This document shows positions 26,180 to 33,501 of a stretch of DNA of 64,000 nt, piece after piece. The stretch's first letter is position 1; each line of letters begins with the position of its first letter. A model generated the notes under the pieces. The model saw only the letters and a list, made by a program, of their open reading frames with translations, had not been told where the DNA came from and made no database searches. The stretch is taken from the NCBI RefSeq assembly GCF_028802875.1, contig NZ_JARAMP010000011.1, positions 90,054 to 154,053 on the forward strand, in the 5' to 3' direction. This stretch comes from Seohaeicola sp024304985. GTDB taxonomy: Bacteria > Pseudomonadota > Alphaproteobacteria > Rhodobacterales > Rhodobacteraceae. Made by a program: the position numbers and the translations under genes.

Positions 26180-26938
26180 TCACGAGATGCGGAAACTGTC
26201 GCCCAGATAGACGCGCCGCACGTTCTCGTTGCGCACGACTTCGTCGGGGGTACCGGACATGAGGACTTTGCCATCATGCAGGATATAGGCCCGGTCCACG
26301 ATCTCGAGGGTTTCGCGCACGTTGTGATCTGTGATCAGAACACCGATGCCACGTTTCTTGAGATCCGCGACCAGATGGCGGATATCACCCACGCTGATGG
26401 GATCGACCCCGGCGAAAGGTTCGTCCAACAGCAGATATTTGGGATTGGCAGCCAGACACCGGGCAATCTCGACCCTCCGCCGTTCACCACCCGACAGCGC
26501 CAGGGCCGGAGCGCGGCGCAGATGTTCGATCGAGAACTCGGAGAGCAACTCTTCCAGTCGTTCGCGTCGTTTGTGGCTATCCTTGATCGAGATATCGAGG
26601 ATAGCCCCGATATTGTCTTCGACGGACAGGCCGCGGAAAATCGACATCTCCTGCGGCAGGTAGCCGATCCCCATCTTTGCGCGACGATACATCGGCAGAT
26701 TGGTCACATCCTGCCCGTCAATAGTGACCTCGCCACCTTCGGGATAGACCAGACCGGCTATGGCATAAAAGGTCGTGGACTTGCCGGACCCATTGGGACC
26801 CAGCAGGGCGACCACTTCGCCGCGGTTCAGCTCCATACTGAAATCGCGGATCACAACGCGTTTCTTGTAGCTCTTGCGGAGATGTCGGACCCGTAGACCC
26901 GAATTCCCATCGGTGACGGTCAATTGAGGTTTGGCCAT
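26180..26938 (-). CDS. lptB: LPS export ABC transporter ATPase LptB
   Basis: A 252-residue ATPase that powers LPS extraction from the inner membrane with LptFG. It has Walker A GPNGSGKSTT, signature LSGGERRRVEIARCL, and Walker B YLLLDEPFAGVDP with the LptB-typical FAGVDP. I use ATG 26938 (MAKPQLTV); a TTG at 26944 would overlap the lptA stop. It follows lptC and lptA in the same transcript. The usual next gene in many Alphaproteobacteria, rpoN, is absent. Confidence 0.96.
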   Translation of the reverse strand: MAKPQLTVTDGNSGLRVRHLRKSYKKRVVIRDFSMELNRGEVVALLGPNGSGKSTTFYAIAGLVYPEGGEVTIDGQDVTNLPMYRRAKMGIGYLPQEMSIFRGLSVEDNIGAILDISIKDSHKRRERLEELLSEFSIEHLRRAPALALSGGERRRVEIARCLAANPKYLLLDEPFAGVDPISVGDIRHLVADLKKRGIGVLITDHNVRETLEIVDRAYILHDGKVLMSGTPDEVVRNENVRRVYLGDSFRIS

Positions 26939-26940
26939 GC

Positions 26941-27501
26941 TCAATCCGCCCCGCGCAGGATCGTCTTGACCCGACCGTCCATCTGCGCCGTACCGTCTTC
27001 AAGATTGACCCGCATCAGATCCGAGGTAAGTGCGCTTGCGCCTTGTGTCAGAAGGACATTGCCGCGCATGACGACAAAACCGTCATCGACATTGTAATCG
27101 GCGCTCTCTGCCTCGGCGGCATCGGGGCCGCTGACCAGCGTGACTCCACCTGTGGCTTCCAACCGGGCGATCCGCGCCTGCTGCCCTTCCGAGGCTTCGG
27201 CATAGACGACCAGCACGCGCGGCGCGGCCAGTCGCATTTCCCCCTGAATGATGATGACATTTCCGGTAAAAATGGCCGTGCCATCCTGCTGGCTGACAGA
27301 AAGGCTATCGGCGGTCACTTCAACTGGTAGGGACGTGTCCTGCTGGATTGCCCCGAAGGCCAGATTCGTGGTCTGCGCCCGCACCTGCGTGGCCGGCCCC
27401 AGCATCGCAAGGGCAAGGATCAGAGCACATAGCAGGGAAGGGGCGGTCAGGGGCGAGTGTCCGAGCGGCACGGGTTGGTCTTTCTCAGTTTTCCGGATCA
27501 T
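26941..27501 (-). CDS. lptA: LPS transport periplasmic protein LptA (OstA domain)
   Basis: A 186-residue secreted protein. The signal peptide core is LLCALILALAMLGPATQVRA. The mature part has the OstA/LptA beta-jellyroll pattern (VEVTADSLSVSQQDGTAIFT, then GNVIIIQGEMRLAAPRVLVV, then VVMRGNVLLTQGASALTSDL). LptA forms the periplasmic bridge that carries LPS from LptC to LptD. It overlaps lptC by 17 bases and lptB follows at once. Confidence 0.9.
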   Translation of the reverse strand: MIRKTEKDQPVPLGHSPLTAPSLLCALILALAMLGPATQVRAQTTNLAFGAIQQDTSLPVEVTADSLSVSQQDGTAIFTGNVIIIQGEMRLAAPRVLVVYAEASEGQQARIARLEATGGVTLVSGPDAAEAESADYNVDDGFVVMRGNVLLTQGASALTSDLMRVNLEDGTAQMDGRVKTILRGAD

Positions 27502-28090
27502 ATATCAGCTTGACGCCATTTGTGAAAAACAAATGGACGTCACCTGTTTCAGGATCTGATGTCATCGTCATTTTTCCCGCATCTAACTGGCCGGGCGGTC
27601 CGGTTCCGGTAATAGGTCCGTCGGATTCGGCCGCGATTTCGCGCATGCTGGTCGTCAGTTCTTCGGTCTCGATCCGGTAGCCGGTGGAACTGATCAGAAC
27701 CACGTCGCCTTCCAGCACGGCGATGCCCGAGATATCGTTCACGGTACCGAGCAGAGAGGTGATGTTGATCCGCCCGCCTTCGCTCAGGTCGATCTGTGCG
27801 GCCATACTGTCTGCGATCACGCGCTCGGGTTGGTCCGGGTCGACGCGGGCACTTGTGGCAACGAAGGAGACAAGATGCCCGTCCTCGGTCGCGCCCGCGA
27901 AAGTCGGCTCGGTGATCTGCTGGCTGCCCGTGCGGCTTTCCAGATCAGCCCTGTCGGCAGGAATGGGGCGTGTCGGATCAATCGTGCGAGAGAGCAGAAA
28001 CAATGTCGACAACAGCGCCAGCGCTGTCAGTGGCAGAAGGATCTTCAGCCAGTTGATGACACGGGACCGAAGACTGGTGCGCAGGGCCAT
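27485..28090 (-). CDS. lptC: LPS export protein LptC
   Basis: A 201-residue bitopic protein: one N-terminal membrane helix (about residues 14-31, WLKILLPLTALALLSTLFLL) and a periplasmic LptC beta domain (GHLVSFVATSARVDPDQPER, then NDISGIAVLEGDVVLISSTG). It links the LptBFG complex to LptA. Assignment is by size, topology and place between kdsD and lptA. It starts three bases after the kdsD stop. Confidence 0.9.
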   Translation of the reverse strand: MALRTSLRSRVINWLKILLPLTALALLSTLFLLSRTIDPTRPIPADRADLESRTGSQQITEPTFAGATEDGHLVSFVATSARVDPDQPERVIADSMAAQIDLSEGGRINITSLLGTVNDISGIAVLEGDVVLISSTGYRIETEELTTSMREIAAESDGPITGTGPPGQLDAGKMTMTSDPETGDVHLFFTNGVKLIYDPEN

Positions 28091-28093
28091 GTC

Positions 28094-29062
28094 TCAGCCC
28101 AGACCCACGCGCAGGCAATCATGGATATGCAGCAAGCCGACCGCGCGACCCGGCAGTTCCTTGTCGATCACGAAAAGGCAGGTGATCTTGCGTTCGTTCA
28201 TCACGCCAACAGCCGCCTCGGCCAACGCATCAGGACCAATGGTGCGGGGATTGCGGGTCATCACATCCGCGGCGGTCAGGGACAAAAGACCGTCCATATG
28301 TCGCCGCAGGTCACCATCTGTGATGATTCCCGTCAGCAAACCGGCCGCATCAGTCACGCCGACCACGCCAAATCCCTTGCGGCTGATTTCCAGCAATGTG
28401 TCGCCCATCGGGGCTGTCCCGCTGACCAGTGGCAGTGCATCGCCAACATGCATCAGATCACGCACGCGGCTGAGTTGCGCGCCCAACTTGCCTCCGGGGT
28501 GGAAATTGCGGAAATCCTCGGGCTGGAATTGCCGATGTTCCATCAGGGCCACGGCCAGCGCATCGCCAAGCGCGAGGGTCATGGTGGTGGATGTCGTGGG
28601 AACGACACCCGTTCCACAAGCCTCATCAACGCGGGGCAAGGTAATCGCCACATCGGATTGCTTGAGCAGCGTGGAGCCCGCCCGGCTGGCAACGCCGATC
28701 ATCGGGATGCCGAAGCGACGGGAATAGGCGATCATGTCGGCCAGTTCAGGCGTTTCGCCGGAATTCGACAGCATCAGAAGAACGTCATCCGGTGTCAGCA
28801 TCCCCAGATCGCCGTGACTGGCCTCGGCTGGATGCACGAATTGTGCGGGCGTCCCGGTGCTGGCCAGAGTAGCCGCGATCTTGCGCGCGACATGGCCGGA
28901 CTTGCCCATGCCGGATACAATCACACGGCCACGCGCGCCAAGCATCAACTCGACCGCTTCGGCGAATTCGCCACCAAGCCCATCCGCCAATTGGACGAGC
29001 CCGTCAGCCTCGGCGCGGATCACGCGGCGGGCGATGCTCAGGAATGTCTGTGCCTTGTCCAT
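28094..29062 (-). CDS. kdsD: Arabinose-5-phosphate isomerase (Kdo pathway)
   Basis: A 322-residue enzyme that converts ribulose-5-phosphate to arabinose-5-phosphate, the first committed step to Kdo. The N-terminal SIS domain has GRVIVSGMGKSGHVARKIAA and LMLSNSGETPELADMI. The C-terminal third has two CBS domains, the second ending VGLLHIHDCLRVGLG. I start at ATG 29062, whose A overlaps the rnd stop (TGATG); upstream in-frame sequence only reads across rnd. It could equally be named kpsF if it serves capsule Kdo. Confidence 0.93.
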   Translation of the reverse strand: MDKAQTFLSIARRVIRAEADGLVQLADGLGGEFAEAVELMLGARGRVIVSGMGKSGHVARKIAATLASTGTPAQFVHPAEASHGDLGMLTPDDVLLMLSNSGETPELADMIAYSRRFGIPMIGVASRAGSTLLKQSDVAITLPRVDEACGTGVVPTTSTTMTLALGDALAVALMEHRQFQPEDFRNFHPGGKLGAQLSRVRDLMHVGDALPLVSGTAPMGDTLLEISRKGFGVVGVTDAAGLLTGIITDGDLRRHMDGLLSLTAADVMTRNPRTIGPDALAEAAVGVMNERKITCLFVIDKELPGRAVGLLHIHDCLRVGLG

Positions 29063-29673
29063 CAATGTGCGAAGATGTCCTGTTCGGGCCAGCCGGCAAG
29101 GTCGAGTTTGGCACGCATCGGCAGGAAATCGAAGCAGGCCTTCGCCATCTCGACCCGGCCTTCGCGCGCCAGCATCATGTCCAGCGCCTCTTTCAGGCGA
29201 TGCAGATACAGCACGTCCGACGCGGCATAGTCCATTTGCGCCGTGGACAGTTCCACCGCGCCCCAGTCGCTTTGCTGTTGTTGCTTTGAGACATCCACGC
29301 CAACCAGATCCTGCAACAGATACTTCAAGCCATGCCGGTCTGTGAAAGTCCGGATCAGCTTGCTGGCGATCTTGGTGCAATAGACCGGCTGCGCCAGTGC
29401 GCCAAACGCGTTATACATCGCGGCAATGTCGAAACGTCCGAAATGAAACAGCTTCAGGACATCCGGGTTCTCGAGAAGAGCGGCAAGGTGGGGCGCTTCG
29501 GTCTGGCCCTTCGCGATCTGCACGATATGGGCATGGCCGTCACCGCCGGACAGTTGCACGACACACAGCCTGTCGCGATGCGGGTTCAAACCCATCGTTT
29601 CACAGTCAATCGCGACGACCGGACCAAGGTCCAGATCGGCGGGCAAATCGTTCTTGTAGAGGTAGTTTGTCAT
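29062..29673 (-). CDS. rnd: Ribonuclease D, exonuclease domain only
   Basis: A 203-residue 3'-5' exoribonuclease with the DEDD motifs: AIDCETMGLNPHRDRLCVVQ (Asp, Glu), LFHFGRFDIAAMYNAFG (Asp) and MDYAASDVLYLHRLKEAL (Tyr, Asp). E. coli RNase D has about 375 residues with HRDC domains; the short, HRDC-less form is usual in Alphaproteobacteria. It trims tRNA 3' ends. ATG 29673 is preceded by AGGGA inside a hairpin that touches the end of the upstream tRNA-Leu. Confidence 0.92.
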   Translation of the reverse strand: MTNYLYKNDLPADLDLGPVVAIDCETMGLNPHRDRLCVVQLSGGDGHAHIVQIAKGQTEAPHLAALLENPDVLKLFHFGRFDIAAMYNAFGALAQPVYCTKIASKLIRTFTDRHGLKYLLQDLVGVDVSKQQQQSDWGAVELSTAQMDYAASDVLYLHRLKEALDMMLAREGRVEMAKACFDFLPMRAKLDLAGWPEQDIFAH

Positions 29674-29675
29674 GT

Positions 29676-29697
29676 CATTCCCTTCGCGGAGGGAATG
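29676..29697 (-). promoter_or_regulatory. Hairpin between tRNA-Leu 3' end and rnd start
   Basis: On the minus strand CATTCCCT and AGGGAATG form a perfect 8-bp stem around the six-base loop CCGCGA. The first arm begins with the CA of the tRNA CCA end; the second arm contains the rnd Shine-Dalgarno AGGGA, two to three bases before the ATG region. Folding would hide the ribosome-binding site. There is no T-run, so it is not a simple terminator. Confidence 0.6.
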
Positions 29698-29781
29698 GTG
29701 CCCAGGAGAGGACTCGAACCTCCACGTCCTTGCGAACACTAGCACCTGAAGCTAGCGCGTCTACCATTCCGCCACCTGGGC
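29696..29781 (-). tRNA. tRNA-Leu (anticodon CAG)
   Basis: An 86-base tRNA including an encoded CCA. Acceptor arms GCCCAGG and CCTGGGC pair fully, with discriminator A. The anticodon stem CTAGC/GCTAG holds the loop TTCAGGT, giving anticodon CAG (29746-29748), which reads CTG. The long variable arm (around GTGTTCGCAAGGAC) is that of a class II tRNA, and the T arm contains GGTTCGAGTCC. It precedes rnd in the same direction. Confidence 0.96.
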
Positions 29782-29964
29782 ACAGGTGTCGTGGAGAAGG
29801 CGTTTATCCCTGCGGCAAATGGGTGTCAACGAGGATTCGTCAGATTTTTTCGCGCCGTGCCGTTGTCCCGGTGTTCTGGTGAGGGCTGCGGCTCTGTAAC
29901 GCCTTGTCCCAGCCGCTGACTGGGTTTAGGAACGGGCAGGATTTATTGGGCCGGAGGCTGCAAC

Positions 29965-30948
29965 ATGTCGAAACTCGTCACCATTTACGGCGGATCAGGC
30001 TTTGTGGGCCGCTATATCGCACGGCGATTGGCACAAGAGGGTTGGCGTGTGCGGGTGGCCGTACGCCGCCCCAACGAGGCGATGCATGTCAAACCCTATG
30101 GTACGCCCGGTCAGGTCGAGCCTGTTTTGTGCAACATCCGTGATGACGCCAGCGTGCGCGCCGTCATGCAGGGCGCCGATGCAGTTGTGAATTGCGTGGG
30201 TATCCTTTCCGAGACCGGCAAGAACCGCTTTGACGCTGTGCAGGCTGAAGGGCCGGCACGCGTGGCGCGGATCGCCGCCGAGATGGGTATTGCACGGATG
30301 GTGCAGATTTCCGCCATCGGTGCGGATCCCGAGTCAAAGAGCGACTATGCCCGCACCAAGGCGCTGGGCGAGCAAGCGGTGCTTGAGCATATGCCGCAGG
30401 CCGTGATCCTGCGCCCCTCGATCGTGTTCGGAGCCGAAGATCAGTTTTTCAACCGCTTTGCCCGCATGGCACAACTTGGGCCGATCCTGCCTGTCGTCGC
30501 CGCGGAAACGCGGTTCCAGCCGGTATACGTGGACGATGTGGCACGCGCTGCCCTTCTGGCGGTGCAAGGCAAGGCGGCCCCCGGGATCTATGAACTGGGC
30601 GGGCCGGATGTCTCGACTTTCCGCGCGCTCATGGGGCAAATGCTGGATGTGATCCAACGCCGCCGCATGATCGTGAACATTCCCTTCCCCGTGGCGCGCA
30701 TGATGGCATTCGGTTTTGATATGCTGAACAAGGTCACATTGGGACTGGTGCCTGCACAGATCACTCGAGATCAGGTGCGCAATCTGGCACAGGACAATGT
30801 TGTGTCCGAAGGCGCGAAAGGGTTTGCAGATCTGGGCATAACGCCGATCTCGCTGGAATCGGTTCTGCCGGATTACCTTTGGCCCTATCGCCCCTCTGGT
30901 CAGTATGCGTCGATCAAGGCTTCGGCGCGGAACCTGCGGCAGAGCTGA
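29965..30948 (+). CDS. NDUFA9-like NAD(P)-binding protein (complex I-associated SDR family)
   Basis: A 327-residue atypical short-chain dehydrogenase. The N-terminal dinucleotide motif is TIYGGSGFVGRYIARRLAQE. RMVQISAIGADPESKSDYARTK has the YxxxK, and ILRPSIVFGAEDQFFNRF is characteristic of the NDUFA9 subunit family. Homologues bind NAD(P)H at the edge of respiratory complex I, and in bacteria their role is less sure. It probably does not catalyse a classic redox step. It starts alone after the tRNA region and converges on uppP. Confidence 0.87.
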   Translation: MSKLVTIYGGSGFVGRYIARRLAQEGWRVRVAVRRPNEAMHVKPYGTPGQVEPVLCNIRDDASVRAVMQGADAVVNCVGILSETGKNRFDAVQAEGPARVARIAAEMGIARMVQISAIGADPESKSDYARTKALGEQAVLEHMPQAVILRPSIVFGAEDQFFNRFARMAQLGPILPVVAAETRFQPVYVDDVARAALLAVQGKAAPGIYELGGPDVSTFRALMGQMLDVIQRRRMIVNIPFPVARMMAFGFDMLNKVTLGLVPAQITRDQVRNLAQDNVVSEGAKGFADLGITPISLESVLPDYLWPYRPSGQYASIKASARNLRQS

Positions 30949-30954
30949 TCGCGT

Positions 30955-31758
30955 TCAACTGTAGGCATAGACCAACAGCACGATTCCAAGGATGACGCGG
31001 TAGATCACATAAGGTGTGAAACTGACGCTGCGCAGCAAACGCATCATCAGGCTCAGCGCCAGAAGGGCGGCGAAGAAGGCAAAGACGGCGGCTATCGCGC
31101 CGTCCCGCGCTGCCGCTCCGTCAGCCTTCACGGCCACCTCGGCCCCCAGCAGGACGCCCGAGGCCATGATCGTCGGGATCGACATCAGCATCGACAGCTT
31201 GGCCACATCATGTCGTGCGTAACCCAGCAGGCGACCGCCTGTGATGGTGATGCCCGATCGTGACGTGCCTGGGATCAGGGCCACGACCTGCCACAGCCCC
31301 ATGATGACCGCATCGCGGATCGACCATTGCGCGGCCGTCTTGGTGCTTGGTCCGCGTTGATCGGCCCAGTAAAGGACCAGACCGAAGATCAGCATCGTCC
31401 ACCCGATCACGGCAACGCCGCGCATCATATCGTCCAGTCCGGTCAGGTTCAGGATAAGGCCCACGATCACAACAGGCACTGTCGCGATGGCCAGGCACAT
31501 GGCCAGCCAAGCACCCTGCGTGTCGATCTTGCCCCGCAACATCCGGGGAATCCCCAGAAGCGCCATCCGGACGTCCGACCAGAAATAGAGAATCACGGCG
31601 AGAAGCGTGCCCACATGCACGGCCACGTCGATCACTTGTCCCTGATCCTGCATACCCGTCAGCTCCGGCAAGAGAATCAGGTGACCAGAGGATGAAACCG
31701 GCAGAAACTCTGTCAGGCCCTGAATCACGGCGACAAGAAAAAGATGGAAAAGCGGCAT
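30955..31758 (-). CDS. uppP: Undecaprenyl-diphosphatase UppP (BacA)
   Basis: A 267-residue membrane enzyme with about eight helices. It removes a phosphate from undecaprenyl diphosphate to recycle the lipid carrier for peptidoglycan and other glycans, and over-expression gives bacitracin tolerance. The active-site motifs are VIQGLTEFLPVSSSGHLILL (E-rich plus SSSGH) near the N-terminus and LIPGTSRSGITITGG (PGTSRSG). The promoter region faces gltD and contains a 25-base palindrome. Confidence 0.95.
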   Translation of the reverse strand: MPLFHLFLVAVIQGLTEFLPVSSSGHLILLPELTGMQDQGQVIDVAVHVGTLLAVILYFWSDVRMALLGIPRMLRGKIDTQGAWLAMCLAIATVPVVIVGLILNLTGLDDMMRGVAVIGWTMLIFGLVLYWADQRGPSTKTAAQWSIRDAVIMGLWQVVALIPGTSRSGITITGGRLLGYARHDVAKLSMLMSIPTIMASGVLLGAEVAVKADGAAARDGAIAAVFAFFAALLALSLMMRLLRSVSFTPYVIYRVILGIVLLVYAYS

Positions 31759-31821
31759 CAGGCTTTGCTCCGGCTTTGCTCAGCTACCCTATAAAGTATT
31801 GTCAGAAAGGGGAAAGACTCG

Positions 31822-31846
31822 ATTTATGTCCGATACGGACATAAAT
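31822..31846. promoter_or_regulatory. Perfect 11-bp inverted repeat, likely operator
   Basis: ATTTATGTCCG (31822-31832), a three-base spacer ATA and CGGACATAAAT (31836-31846) form a 25-base palindrome without mismatch. It lies between the divergent uppP (64 bases upstream) and gltD (130 bases upstream). There is no T-run after it, so it reads as a dimeric repressor site rather than a terminator. I cannot name the regulator. Confidence 0.65.
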
Positions 31847-31892
31847 TAGGATGAAAATTCCCGCCAATGCCGCAAAGCAGCGTCAAAAATCG

Positions 31893-31915
31893 TATTATAG
31901 GTCAGTAAGACTGAC
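31893..31915 (+). promoter_or_regulatory. Candidate gltD promoter -10 with overlapping inverted repeat
   Basis: TATTAT at 31893-31898 resembles a -10 box. Immediately downstream GTCAGT (31901-31906) and ACTGAC (31910-31915) form a 6-bp inverted repeat with three-base spacer, where transcription would start. No good -35 is visible, which would fit activator dependence. Confidence 0.4.
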
Positions 31916-31975
31916 TTTTAAACGGATTTGCCTTGGTTTAGAAGGTGCCAAACCAGATTTGATCGGAGTTTCCTT

Positions 31976-33412
31976 GTGGCCAAGCAACCGATGCTGAAAT
32001 TCATCTCTGTCGAACGCGACATGCCCGAAAAGCGTGAGGCCGAGTCGCGCCGTCAGGATTTCAACGAGATCTATGCCGAATATGCGGATGCCAAGGCCAA
32101 GGAGCAGGCCAGTCGGTGCAGCCAATGTGGCGTGCCCTATTGTCAGACCCATTGCCCGTTGCACAACAACATCCCTGACTGGCTGCGCCTGACTGCCGAG
32201 GGCCGCTTGCAGGAAGCCTATGAGATCAGCCAGGCAACCAACACCTTCCCGGAAATCTGCGGACGCATCTGCCCGCAGGATCGTCTGTGTGAAGGCAACT
32301 GCGTGATCGAACAGTCCGGGCACGGCACAGTTACCATCGGCTCGATCGAGAAATACATCACGGACACCGCATGGGAGCAGGGCTGGGTCAAGCCGATCAT
32401 CCCGGCGATGGAACGGGACCAGTCGGTCGGCATCATTGGCGCTGGTCCTGGCGGGTTGGCTGCTGCCGATGTGCTGCGCCGCGCCGGAGTGCAGGTTACG
32501 ATCTATGACCGCTACGACCGCGCCGGCGGATTGCTGACCTATGGCATTCCCGGCTTCAAGCTGGAGAAGGACGTGGTCATGCGTCGCAATGACCAGTTGG
32601 AACAGGGCGGCGTGGAATTCGTGCTGAACTGCAATGTGGGCGAAGACATCAGCTTTGACGCCATTCGCGGTAAGCATGATGCCGTTGTCATTGCGACCGG
32701 TGTCTACAAGACCCGCGATCTGGATGGCGAAGGTGCGGATGCCGAGGGGATTGTGCGCGCCATCGATTATCTGACCGCCAGTAACCGTAAAAGCTTTGGC
32801 GATGATGTGCCCGAGTATGACAGTGGCGAGTTGAACGCAGCGGGCAAGCGCGTCGTCGTGATCGGTGGTGGCGACACGGCGATGGATTGCGTGCGCACTG
32901 CGATCCGGCAGGGCGCGACATCGGTCAAGTGCCTCTATCGTCGTGACCGCGCCAACATGCCCGGCAGTCAGCGCGAAGTGCAGAACGCCGAGGAAGAGGG
33001 CGTGATCTTTGAATGGCTGAGCGCGCCCAAGGGTTTCGTGGGTGAGCCTGTCACTGGTGTGATGGTGCAGAAGATGCGCCTTGGCGCACCTGATGCAACC
33101 GGCCGCCAGTCACCCGAGGTGATCGAAGGCGCAGATTACATCGAAGAGGCGGATCTGGTCATCAAGGCGCTGGGCTTCGAGCCCGAGGATCTGCCGAAGC
33201 TTTGGGGTGTTGAGGGTCTGGATGTCACCCGTTGGGGAACCATTCGCGCGGAATACACCACAGGCAAGACCAGCCTGGATGGCGTCTATGCCGTGGGTGA
33301 TATCGTGCGCGGTGCCAGCCTCGTCGTCTGGGCGATCCGTGATGGACGCGATTCCGCGCAGGCGGTTCTGGAATACCTCAACACTGGCGCGCGCGCCGTT
33401 GCAGCAGAATGA
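31976..33412 (+). CDS. gltD: Glutamate synthase small subunit
   Basis: A 478-residue NADPH-binding beta subunit of glutamate synthase. The N-terminal cysteine clusters that ligate two 4Fe-4S centres are CSQCGVPYCQTHCPL and CGRICPQDRLCEGNCV. Two Rossmann motifs follow: GIIGAGPGGLAAADVLRRAG (FAD) and RVVVIGGGDTAMDCVRTAIR (NADPH). Start is GTG 31976, with GGAG at 31965-31968; an in-frame ATG at 31928 lacks a ribosome-binding site. It passes electrons to GltB, encoded 89 bases downstream. Confidence 0.95.
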   Translation: MAKQPMLKFISVERDMPEKREAESRRQDFNEIYAEYADAKAKEQASRCSQCGVPYCQTHCPLHNNIPDWLRLTAEGRLQEAYEISQATNTFPEICGRICPQDRLCEGNCVIEQSGHGTVTIGSIEKYITDTAWEQGWVKPIIPAMERDQSVGIIGAGPGGLAAADVLRRAGVQVTIYDRYDRAGGLLTYGIPGFKLEKDVVMRRNDQLEQGGVEFVLNCNVGEDISFDAIRGKHDAVVIATGVYKTRDLDGEGADAEGIVRAIDYLTASNRKSFGDDVPEYDSGELNAAGKRVVVIGGGDTAMDCVRTAIRQGATSVKCLYRRDRANMPGSQREVQNAEEEGVIFEWLSAPKGFVGEPVTGVMVQKMRLGAPDATGRQSPEVIEGADYIEEADLVIKALGFEPEDLPKLWGVEGLDVTRWGTIRAEYTTGKTSLDGVYAVGDIVRGASLVVWAIRDGRDSAQAVLEYLNTGARAVAAE

Positions 33413-33501
33413 CAATGCGGCGTCACGCAAGTCACGCCACAGCAGATTGATTTCCGACAGGGCAGGACGCCCGACCCGGCACAGAATGAAAGGTTGAACC
33501 C

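Noticed and set aside
27684..29230. Plus-strand frames of about 350-470 codons across lptC-kdsD
   Set aside because: Complementary to a conserved LPS operon; composition and starts are not those of genes.
28094..29380. Longer kdsD starting at 29380
   Set aside because: The extra 106 residues read through rnd in another frame; ATG 29062 gives the normal length.
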